A DNA stretch of 10,992 nucleotides, from NCBI GenBank assembly GCA_018238825.1, contig JABCSP010000048.1:1-10992 (forward strand), given 5' to 3'. Below are positions 1 to 6,514 of this stretch, in pieces. The notes beneath the pieces are model-generated. The model was not told the origin of the DNA, did not search any database, and was given only the letters and a program-made list of their open reading frames with translations. Position 1 is the first letter of the stretch; every line of letters begins with the position of its first letter. The position numbers and the translations under genes are program-made. The stretch is from Candidatus Thorarchaeota archaeon (GTDB lineage Archaea; Asgardarchaeota; Thorarchaeia; Thorarchaeales; Thorarchaeaceae).

Positions 1-1860
1 ATCTTGGATTGATAGTTTACTCTCAACAACTCTATCAGTTCTGTGAATAAACCGAATCATTGGTTGATTCTGTGGGTGCACATATGCAATGAATGCATCT
101 ACTCCCTTACTCTTTGCAATTCTCATAAGATGATTCAAGAGGTATGTACCAATACCGCGACCTTGAAAATCATCATGAACGGTCAGTGCAAACTCAGCTT
201 CATTTGTACTTCTATTTAGCAGGTATCTCCCCGCACCAATGATTGTTTCAGTTTCTCCTTCTTCATCAGATTTGATTACCGCAACCACGCTAATGTCACG
301 TGACTGATCCACATTATAGAAGTCTTGGAGTGTTTGTCTTCGAAGGCTCTTGAGCGGAGTTAGGAATCTAAAGTAGATACTCTCTTCGCTGAGGTCATAG
401 AACAATTCCTTGATACGGTCAGAGTCATCTGGGCGAATCAATCTGAAATACACGTCAATTTGGCCGTCTGGCCCTTTGAATCTCTCAGTCATCTCATATT
501 CTGAAGCAAAATACGTACCTTGTACTAGGAATGGTACTTGATCTTCGAAAACGTAGTGCATTGATTTTGCAGCTTCTAGAAGATCATTTCTGAATGTTGG
601 ATGTGCAATTGCAATAAGTGAGAGTACACGTTCTCTGATAGTCTTTCCAGCTAAGTTTGCGAGACCGTATTCTGTGATTACAACATCAACATCTCCTCGA
701 GTTGTAACTACTCCTGCCCCCTCACTAAGCCGTGGTACTATTCTAGATACAGACTCATCTACCGCAGTTGAAAGAAGACAGATTATTGCTTTGCCTCCTG
801 GAGACCTCTTTGCACCACGAATGAAATCAACTTGTCCCCCGATGCCGCTGTAGAATCTATGACCAATAGAATCTGCACAAACCTGTCCTGTTAGGTCAAC
901 TTCTAGAGCTGAATTGATTGCTATCATCTTCCTGTTCTGGCCTATGACATAGGGATCATTCACGTATGCTGTATCATGAAATTGAAACATGGGATTATCA
1001 TTGATATGCTCATAGAGTTTTTCTGAACCCATAGCAAAGCTTGCGATTACTTTGTCCTTGTGGAGTGTTTTCTTCTTATTCGTCACAACTCCCTTGTCAA
1101 TGAGTGGAATTAGACTATCACTAAACATCTCAGTATGAATACCGAGGTCTCTAACTCCAGTTTCAAGTAGATTGTTACAAACAGATTGAGGTAAGGCGCC
1201 TATACCTAACTCTAAGGTAGACTCGTTTTCAACCAATCTTGCAACATAGCTACCAATTTTATCAATGGTTTCAGTGACCTCGGCACCTTGAAATTCGCGT
1301 AGAGGTTCATTATAGGGTACAAGGTAGTCAATCTCCCTTAAGTCAATGAACGAGTCGCCATGTGTTACTGGCATCTTACTATTAACCTGAGCAATGATGG
1401 TATCTGCACTCTCAAAAGCTGACTTGGTAATATCCACTGAGATACCAAGCGAACAGTAGCCATACCTGTCTGGTGGACTGACCTGAATCATTGCAACATC
1501 CAGTGGCATCCTCTTTTGCCTGAACAACTCTGGAATATCTGAAAGCATGATAGGTGTATAATCTGCACGTCCTTCTGAAACAGCATCTCGAATATTAGCA
1601 CTAACGAAGAAAGTGTTGTGCCTAAACTGGTTCTGGAATTTTGGATTCGCTGATGGTGTATCACCAAGAGTCAGAAGGTGAACAATCTCATTATCTGCCA
1701 TCTGGTCTGCATTAGCAGCTAATTCTTGAACAAGATGATATGGTACACCACAACCAGTTCCCAAGAAGATTCTTGAACCTCGTGAAATCTTCTTGATGGC
1801 CTTTGATGCAGTTAGAATCTTCTTCTTGTATTTTTTAGTCCAATCAGCTGCAGCAGTCAT
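1..1860 (-). CDS. Acetyl-CoA hydrolase/CoA-transferase fused to a GNAT acetyltransferase (3' end off window)
   Basis: The frame is open from an ATG at 1858-1860 to the window edge, 620 codons with no stop, so the C-terminus is missing, probably by only a few residues. Residues 1 to about 440 match the 4-hydroxybutyrate CoA-transferase/acetyl-CoA hydrolase family. I see an N-terminal Gly-rich FLGTGCGVPYHL segment, IHTEM with the likely catalytic glutamate at E244 (the family forms a glutamyl-CoA thioester), and GIGGQVDF at 339-346, a conserved active-site loop. From about residue 460 a GNAT domain follows, with the acetyl-CoA-binding QGRGIG at 566-571. Such fusions are known in bacteria and archaea. 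The enzyme should exchange CoA between acetate and another acyl group, or hydrolyse acyl-CoA, in the cytoplasm; the exact substrate cannot be read. The GNAT part may acetylate a protein lysine (inference). The start is supported by GAGGT 7 nt upstream and a TATA-like box beyond it. Confidence 0.9.
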   Translation of the reverse strand, partial: MTAAADWTKKYKKKILTASKAIKKISRGSRIFLGTGCGVPYHLVQELAANADQMADNEIVHLLTLGDTPSANPKFQNQFRHNTFFVSANIRDAVSEGRADYTPIMLSDIPELFRQKRMPLDVAMIQVSPPDRYGYCSLGISVDITKSAFESADTIIAQVNSKMPVTHGDSFIDLREIDYLVPYNEPLREFQGAEVTETIDKIGSYVARLVENESTLELGIGALPQSVCNNLLETGVRDLGIHTEMFSDSLIPLIDKGVVTNKKKTLHKDKVIASFAMGSEKLYEHINDNPMFQFHDTAYVNDPYVIGQNRKMIAINSALEVDLTGQVCADSIGHRFYSGIGGQVDFIRGAKRSPGGKAIICLLSTAVDESVSRIVPRLSEGAGVVTTRGDVDVVITEYGLANLAGKTIRERVLSLIAIAHPTFRNDLLEAAKSMHYVFEDQVPFLVQGTYFASEYEMTERFKGPDGQIDVYFRLIRPDDSDRIKELFYDLSEESIYFRFLTPLKSLRRQTLQDFYNVDQSRDISVVAVIKSDEEGETETIIGAGRYLLNRSTNEAEFALTVHDDFQGRGIGTYLLNHLMRIAKSKGVDAFIAYVHPQNQPMIRFIHRTDRVVESKLSIQD

Positions 1861-1905
1861 AGCCGTTACCTCTGTGGATAAGTCCTTCGCTCTGTTATAT
1901 AGGCG
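1861..1905 (-). promoter_or_regulatory. Promoter and ribosome binding site of the CoA-transferase/GNAT gene
   Basis: Read on the minus strand, a TATA-like TATATAAC lies at 1894-1901 with an A-rich, BRE-like stretch (GGAAACG) just upstream. An archaeal start about 25 nt downstream would fall near 1872, giving a leader of roughly 12 nt. A Shine-Dalgarno GAGGT occupies 1868-1872, 7 nt before the ATG. The match is by eye only. Confidence 0.6.
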
Positions 1906-1946
1906 TTTCCAAGGGGTACAAGTGTAAATGACAAAATCACCACATC

Positions 1947-2015
1947 GAAGAAGTCGGAAAGCTTTTAGTAGAGGACTTCTCGCCAGCTGTATAATACCTG
2001 ACAATCTGATAGGTG
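1947..2015 (+). promoter_or_regulatory. Promoter region, inverted repeat and SD site of the MFS carrier
   Basis: This lies in the gap between the divergent CoA-transferase and carrier genes. Two TATA-like candidates are visible: GCTTTTAGTA at 1961-1970, preceded by a BRE-like GGAAA, and TATAATA around 1990. A 7-bp inverted repeat, AGAAGTC at 1949-1955 and GACTTCT at 1974-1980, brackets the first candidate and could be an operator. AGGTG at 2011-2015 is a Shine-Dalgarno match 9 nt before the ATG at 2025. Which TATA is used cannot be decided from sequence alone. Confidence 0.45.
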
Positions 2016-2024
2016 TGTACTATC

Positions 2025-3296
2025 ATGTCTGATGAAAAAATTGGTAATAGGAACCTTGTCATTCTCGGCGCGCTTATTGTTCAGCTGTGCCTAGGTTCAA
2101 TATACGCTTGGTCCTTCTTTCAGACTGCTCTGAGAGACGCTACTGGTGCGTACATTTGGCCCTCACTTTATACACAGCTTCCATTTGCAGCTGGTTTGGC
2201 ATCGTTTGCTCTCTTTATGATCTTTGCAGGAAGATGGCAAGATCGTGTTGGTCCCAGAAAGGTCGCTACTGTTGGTGGTATCCTTCTGGGAATTGGATAT
2301 ATCTCAGCATACTTTGTTGATATGGTCACAGGCGGCGATGCATTTCTTGGTACAGTATACCTTGTCATTACCTATGGTATAATTGGTGGTGCAGGTATTG
2401 GTTTTGCTTATGTCTGTCCAATTGCAGCTTTAGTAAAGTGGTTCCCTGACAAAAAGGGTACAATCACAGGTATTGCTGTTGCTGGTTTTGGTGCAGGTGC
2501 CCTTGTATTTGGTTACCTAGAACAATATCTCTTGACGCTTTACAATGTACCATCCACACTCAACATTGGCATGCCCATGTTGGTACTTGGTGTTATCTAT
2601 CTCGTTCTAGTTATACTAGGTGCTCAGGTACTAACCAATCCTCCTGAAGGCTGGTTACCTGCCGGTTATACTCCCCCAACTACCACAGCTGATGGTAAGG
2701 GTAAGGATATTATGCCTGGTTCGATGATTAGAACCTCAACTTTCTGGCTACTCTGGCTGATGTTTGTATTTGCTGCAACTGCTGGTCTTATGACCCTCGG
2801 TAACGTAAAAACTGCTGCTCTATTGATTGATCCTGCTGCTGATGCAGTAATACTTGTAGGGGTCATGAGCTTGCTCAATGCTGCTGGTAGAATCGTCTGG
2901 GGCGCAACTTCTGATAAGATAGGTCGCGAGAACACAATGATTCTCATGTTCATCACTCTAGCTATTGGAATGTTTGCTTTCGCCTGGATGTCAACCATTG
3001 CTATCTCTTGGTATGCAGTAATGGCTATTGCTTCATTGATTGGTTTCTGTTTTGGTGGTAACTTTGCTTTGTTCCCATCAGCTACAGCAGACTTCTTTGG
3101 CACCAAGAACGTCGGTAAGAACTATGGTGTAATGTTCACTGCATATGGTATCGCTGGAATCACCGGTGCATTTGTTGCTGGTCCTATTGTAGATGCCACT
3201 GGGTCATACTTCATGGCCTTTGTTGTGACTGGTGTACTAGCAATTATTGCTGTACTATTCACATTTGTTCTGAAGTCCAAGCGTAAGAACACATAA
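2025..3296 (+). CDS. MFS transporter, oxalate/formate antiporter (OFA) type
   Basis: A 423-residue membrane protein with about 12 hydrophobic spans, the usual OFA length. The first span carries LGSIYAWSFF, typical of OFA carriers. MFS motif A (GRWQDRVGPRK, residues 69-79) follows span 2, and its second-half counterpart GRIVWGATSDKIGREN lies at about 288-303. OFA members move small carboxylates such as oxalate, formate, pyruvate or acetate; the substrate here is unknown. The neighbouring CoA-transferase and acetyl-CoA synthetase make acetate or another monocarboxylate likely (inference). The span-11 region reads FTAYGIAGITG and contains no lysine, whereas oxalate carrier OxlT needs a lysine in that span, so dicarboxylate exchange seems less likely. 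I chose ATG 2025 over the in-frame GTG at 2013 because the GTG overlaps the Shine-Dalgarno site. A terminator follows directly. Confidence 0.88.
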   Translation: MSDEKIGNRNLVILGALIVQLCLGSIYAWSFFQTALRDATGAYIWPSLYTQLPFAAGLASFALFMIFAGRWQDRVGPRKVATVGGILLGIGYISAYFVDMVTGGDAFLGTVYLVITYGIIGGAGIGFAYVCPIAALVKWFPDKKGTITGIAVAGFGAGALVFGYLEQYLLTLYNVPSTLNIGMPMLVLGVIYLVLVILGAQVLTNPPEGWLPAGYTPPTTTADGKGKDIMPGSMIRTSTFWLLWLMFVFAATAGLMTLGNVKTAALLIDPAADAVILVGVMSLLNAAGRIVWGATSDKIGRENTMILMFITLAIGMFAFAWMSTIAISWYAVMAIASLIGFCFGGNFALFPSATADFFGTKNVGKNYGVMFTAYGIAGITGAFVAGPIVDATGSYFMAFVVTGVLAIIAVLFTFVLKSKRKNT

Positions 3297-3306
3297 TCTG
3301 TTTGAT

Positions 3307-3353
3307 GAGAGGTCGAGGATTTTTTCCTCTGGCCTCTCCTCTCTTATTTTTTT
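3307..3353 (+). terminator. Hairpin plus T-run terminator after the MFS carrier
   Basis: GAGAGG (3307-3312) pairs with CCTCTC (3333-3338), and inside it GAGGA (3315-3319) pairs with TCCTC (3325-3329) around a five-T loop. A run of seven T follows at 3347-3353. It begins 10 nt after the carrier stop codon, so it most likely ends that transcript and shields the carrier from the mobile element to its right. Confidence 0.75.
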
Positions 3354-3377
3354 AATTCAACCAGTTCGACAATATGA

Positions 3378-3855
3378 TTAGAATCATCGTCGAATATCGT
3401 CTTTTGTAAAATACTTCGATTGGACAAGGTGGGTAAACTCCATTGTTTTAGGACTATGGGAGAGCATCGTCGAATCCCTCTTTCGGAAATCAATCGACTC
3501 TTGGGACTCATGCATCGTGACCTTATCGAACAGCCGTCCAAGAAACGTTGTGCCATCTACGCCCGGGTTTCAAGTCATCGTCAGAAAAATGTAGGGGACC
3601 TCGATAGACAACTCAAGGTCCTCACAAAGGAATGTCAGAAAATCTTCAGGACATGACCTCTGGTATTCTCAGATATCGTGGACCGTATCCTCACTGATTA
3701 TGGAGTCAGACATGCAATCCTCTATGAACCTGAAGAACAGACCCCCACAAGCAGAGCTGGTCACTGACATGATGGCGCTCATCGCATCCTTTTCAGGTCG
3801 CGTCTATGTGCTCCGAGCTCGTAAGTCACAACGTACTACACATCATGGAAATTGA
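3378..3855 (+). pseudogene. tnpA: IS607-type serine recombinase tnpA, internally deleted and frameshifted
   Basis: Three pieces of one IS607 TnpA are visible. Piece 1 (3378-3656) has a degraded MerR-like helix-turn-helix (KILRLDKVGKL then RTMGEHRRIPLSEINRLL) and the start of the serine-recombinase domain, CAIYARVSSHRQKNVGDLDRQ, which includes the nucleophile-bearing ARVSS motif; it ends at TGA 3654-3656. Piece 2 continues in the same frame from 3666 with FSDIVDRILTDYGVRHAILYEPEEQ. Piece 3 (about 3745-3855) lies one frame over and gives AELVTDMMALIASFSGRVYVLRARK, the usual TnpA tail. Between pieces 1 and 2 about 60-70 residues are missing, covering the conserved DxGSG and DRL(T/S)RFG regions. 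The frame change lies at a C-run near 3741. The upstream frame is closed by TGA at 3375-3377, so no proper start survives. It cannot encode an active recombinase. Confidence 0.8.
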
Positions 3856-4360
3856 TGCCTTCCTCCTTCAAGGCCGCCCTGACCTCAGCAAGAAACACAT
3901 CAATGCCCTGTGGAGAAAGGTTCGTCGTCTAGACCGTGAGGTTGCCCGGGTGATTGCTTCAGAAACTGTATGGTTGTGTGAGGAACACAAAGTGAAGACT
4001 CTCTTCTTTGAGGACCTGCGGAGCTTTCAGGCTCACGGAGGTTCAAAGGACCTGTCGTATAATCTATCCTCGAATCTGTGGGGGAAGATAATCGACACTG
4101 TGCGTTACATGAGAGAGTCTCTTGGTCATAGTAAGTACTCTGTATGGACAGTGAACCCGCGATACACTTCGCAGACTTGTCATGTGTGTGGAGAGAGAGG
4201 TGTACGAGTGGAAGATAAATCTTCGACCAAGGAGAGAAAAGGGGGAGAGTACTTTTACTGTTCAGAGTGTGAAGAGCACTTCCATGCTGATGTGAACGCA
4301 GCACGGAATATCATTCACGTTCACCCCGGTCCCAGTGTCGTATCTGGGCGGACTGCCTGA
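3806..4360 (+). pseudogene. tnpB: TnpB RNA-guided nuclease, C-terminal remnant
   Basis: An open frame of 184 codons; a better start is ATG 3845 (171 residues), which overlaps the tnpA tail as in intact IS607 elements. Counted from 3806, it holds RuvC-II LFFEDL with E69, a zinc ribbon (C125, C128, C152, C155) and RuvC-III HADVNAARN with D162. Full TnpB proteins are about 350-450 residues; here the N-terminal recognition domains and the RuvC-I aspartate are absent. TnpB is an omega-RNA-guided DNA nuclease encoded by IS200/IS605 and IS607 elements. Without RuvC-I this remnant should not cleave DNA. Unlike tnpA, the remaining frame carries no stops, so either the deletion is recent or the short protein is tolerated. 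I call it a pseudogene but cannot exclude a short expressed protein. Confidence 0.8.
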
Positions 4361-4368
4361 TGTTCAGG
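4331..4368 (+). ncRNA. Two tandem hairpins at the tnpB 3' end, possible omega-RNA scaffold remnant
   Basis: CCCAG (4331-4335) pairs with CTGGG (4344-4348) around an 8-nt loop, and CCTGA (4356-4360) pairs with TCAGG (4364-4368) around TGT. They straddle the tnpB stop codon at 4358-4360. In IS200/IS605 and IS607 elements the omega-RNA scaffold overlaps the 3' end of tnpB and ends at the element boundary, so the position fits. There is no T-run after them, so a simple terminator is less likely. The omega-RNA reading is inference from position and structure. Confidence 0.35.
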
Positions 4369-4378
4369 TTCGTCTAAA

Positions 4379-4448
4379 TTACAATATACGACAAGCTTCA
4401 TATAGGACAGCTTTGACCATCGGCCAAATCAGCGACTAAATTTGGTGA
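4379..4448 (+). promoter_or_regulatory. Promoter candidates and SD site of the acetyl-CoA synthetase
   Basis: Two TATA-like boxes are visible, TTACAATATA at 4379-4388 and TTCATATAGG at about 4397-4406. The second would give a start near 4428 and a leader of about 27 nt. GGTGA at 4444-4448 is a Shine-Dalgarno match 6 nt before a TTG, and this decides the start codon. The promoter lies just beyond the remnants of the mobile element. Confidence 0.5.
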
Positions 4449-4454
4449 CCAATT

Positions 4455-6449
4455 TTGTCAGAAGATAAGAAGATTAAAGTTTATAGCCAGGAAGAAAGGC
4501 GTTTTGACCCTCCAAAGAGCTTCGTCGATAAGGCTTTTGTAAAAAGCCATGAAGAGCGAATGAAGATCTGGAAAGAGTCTGTCGAAAACACTGACGAATA
4601 CTGGCTCAAGGCAGCTAAGGAACTTTGTTACTGGAAGAAAGAACCAACTAAGGGATTTGAGTGGGAAGATATGAAGAACATTCAATTTTCCTGGTTCAAA
4701 GACGGTGTAACCAACATGGCTTACAACTGTCTTGACAAGCATGTCGAGGCAGGCAAGGGCGATCAGATCGCTTTGATCTGGCAAGGTGAACCCCTTGAAG
4801 AGTCAAAGACTTACACTTTCAGTCAGCTTCTAAGCGAAGTCAATAAGGCCGCAAACGTCCTGAAGAACCTAGGTGTTAAGAAGGGCGACAGGATTACTAT
4901 GTACCTCCCCATGATTCCTGAACTTGCAATCATTATGCTTGCATGTGTTAGGATTGGTGCAGTACACAGCATTGTCTTCGGTGGTTTCAGCGCCGACTCA
5001 GTCAAAGACAGAATCATTGACTGTGAAGGAAAAGTGCTTGTCACAGCTGACGGTTACTACCGTTCTGGTAAGACCATCCCACAGAAGGAGGGTGCAGATA
5101 GAGCAGTCGCAGACCTTTCGATTGTAGAGAAGGTTCTTGTTGTCAAGAGAGTCGGAATCGACGTTCCATGGACCGAAGGCAGAGATGTCTGGTACCACGA
5201 GGAATACGCAAAAGTTGACGACAAGTGTGAACCCGAGTGGGTAGGTGCAGAGGATCCATTATTCATCCTATATACCTCCGGCTCAACTGGTAAGCCAAAG
5301 GGTGTTCTCCACACAACTGGAGGATACATGACCTATACAACTCACACCTTCAAGCATATTTTCGACTATCACCAAGGTGATGTTTACTGGTGCACTGCTG
5401 ACATTGGTTGGATTACTGGACATTCATACATTGTCTATGGTCCCCTCTCAGCTGGAGCTACAACATTAATGTTTGAAGGAACTCCTGCAAGCGAGACCGA
5501 AAACATGGAACGCTTTTGGTTGGAAGTCCAGCGATGGAAAGTTAACCAATTCTACACTGCTCCCACAGCAATCAGAGCAATCATGAGATTCGGTGACGAA
5601 CCCGTCCTGAAATATGACATGTCCAGTCTGAACTTACTCGGTACTGTTGGTGAACCTATCAACCCAAAGGCTTGGATATGGTACCACGAAATAGTCGGTA
5701 AGGAAAAGTGCCCAATTGTTGATACATACTGGCAGACAGAAACCGGTGGTGTTATTCTTACACCCCTTCCTGGTGCCAACGCTACTATCCCTGGAAGCAC
5801 AACCTTTCCTTATTTTGGCCTAGATCCCATCATTGTTGCAGAAGATGGTGTTCCCGTTGGCGCAAACGAGGGTGGTTATCTGTGCTTCAAGAAGCCTTGG
5901 CCTGGTCTTATGAGAACAGTCTATGGTGACCACAAACGCTGGATTAACACTTACTGGTCCCAGTTCAAAGACCCCAAGACTGGTGATCCAATGTACTACA
6001 CTGGCGATGGTGCCCGATTCAATAGTGATGGCTACTACTTTGTCATGGGTCGTCTTGATGACGTTCTCAAGGTATCTGGTCACAGACTCGGTACTGCTGA
6101 AATTGAGTCTTCACTGGTTAAGCATCCTTCAGTTGCAGAATGTGCAGTTGTTGGAATGCCCCACGAAATTAAGGGTGAAGCGATTTACTGCTTCGTGACC
6201 CTTAAGATGGGAATCGAAAAGACCGAAGAGCTTCGTCAGGAGCTCCGCAAGCATGTACGTTCTGATGTAGGTCCAATTGCAACTCCTGAAAAGATTCAGT
6301 GGGCTGATGCATTGCCAAAGACTCGCTCTGGAAAGATAATGCGTCGAATCCTGAAGCTTATTGCAGCTGGAAAGGTTGATGACCTTGGTGATGTTACTAC
6401 CCTAGCAGACCCAACAGTCGTAGAAAATCTTGTCAAAGAACGCGTCTAG
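4455..6449 (+). CDS. acs: Acetyl-CoA synthetase, AMP-forming
   Basis: A 664-residue protein of normal length for Acs, which converts acetate, ATP and CoA to acetyl-CoA, AMP and PPi in the cytoplasm. Visible motifs are the phosphate loop YTSGSTGKPKG (273-283), VGEPINPKAW, DTYWQTETGG (423-432) with W426 matching the tryptophan that restricts the acyl pocket to acetate, YTGD ending at D518, the hinge region GRLDDVLKVSGHR (532-544) and PKTRSGK ending at K627. K627 is the catalytic lysine of the adenylation step, acetylated by GNAT enzymes in many organisms. The start is a TTG: GGTGA lies 6 nt upstream, and the next ATG would remove about 35 residues of the conserved N-terminal region. It stands alone between the IS607 remnant and a terminator. 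The nearby CoA-transferase/GNAT and OFA carrier suggest a shared role in acetate or small-acid use. Confidence 0.96.
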   Translation: MSEDKKIKVYSQEERRFDPPKSFVDKAFVKSHEERMKIWKESVENTDEYWLKAAKELCYWKKEPTKGFEWEDMKNIQFSWFKDGVTNMAYNCLDKHVEAGKGDQIALIWQGEPLEESKTYTFSQLLSEVNKAANVLKNLGVKKGDRITMYLPMIPELAIIMLACVRIGAVHSIVFGGFSADSVKDRIIDCEGKVLVTADGYYRSGKTIPQKEGADRAVADLSIVEKVLVVKRVGIDVPWTEGRDVWYHEEYAKVDDKCEPEWVGAEDPLFILYTSGSTGKPKGVLHTTGGYMTYTTHTFKHIFDYHQGDVYWCTADIGWITGHSYIVYGPLSAGATTLMFEGTPASETENMERFWLEVQRWKVNQFYTAPTAIRAIMRFGDEPVLKYDMSSLNLLGTVGEPINPKAWIWYHEIVGKEKCPIVDTYWQTETGGVILTPLPGANATIPGSTTFPYFGLDPIIVAEDGVPVGANEGGYLCFKKPWPGLMRTVYGDHKRWINTYWSQFKDPKTGDPMYYTGDGARFNSDGYYFVMGRLDDVLKVSGHRLGTAEIESSLVKHPSVAECAVVGMPHEIKGEAIYCFVTLKMGIEKTEELRQELRKHVRSDVGPIATPEKIQWADALPKTRSGKIMRRILKLIAAGKVDDLGDVTTLADPTVVENLVKERV

Positions 6450-6466
6450 AAGTTAAATTAGTTTAA

Positions 6467-6502
6467 GAGAGACCTGGAAGGGTCTCTCCTACCTCTCTTT
6501 TT
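6467..6502 (+). terminator. Hairpin plus T-run terminator after acetyl-CoA synthetase
   Basis: A perfect 8-bp stem, GAGAGACC (6467-6474) with GGTCTCTC (6481-6488), encloses the 6-nt loop TGGAAG. A T-run follows at 6498-6502. It starts 17 nt after the synthetase stop codon. The next gene is convergent and ends at 6515; no T-run follows the stem on its strand, so the signal appears to act for the plus strand only. Confidence 0.75.
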
Positions 6503-6514
6503 CAAAATTCAAGT

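Larger units (their letters stand above)
3378..4370 (+). mobile_element. Decayed IS607-family element (tnpA and tnpB remnants)
   Basis: The order serine-recombinase tnpA then tnpB, with the tnpA end overlapping the tnpB start, is the IS607 arrangement. Both genes are damaged: tnpA by an internal deletion, a stop and a frameshift, tnpB by loss of its N-terminal two thirds. The element sits between the carrier terminator and the acetyl-CoA synthetase promoter and interrupts neither gene. Exact ends cannot be placed, because IS607 elements lack terminal inverted repeats and do not duplicate their target; the limits given are those of recognisable coding remnants plus the 3' hairpins. The element cannot make a functional transposase, so any mobility would need a helper in trans. 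Confidence 0.8.

Noticed and set aside
2013..2024. GTG start at 2013 for the MFS carrier
   Set aside because: The GTG overlaps the AGGTG Shine-Dalgarno match, and ATG 2025 lies at proper spacing from it.
2666..3106. Minus-strand 146-codon frame opposite the carrier
   Set aside because: It is antisense to conserved MFS spans and its translation shows no domain; it is a shadow of the real gene.
3900..4304. Minus-strand 134-codon frame opposite tnpB
   Set aside because: It lies opposite the conserved TnpB zinc ribbon and RuvC region and has no recognisable content.
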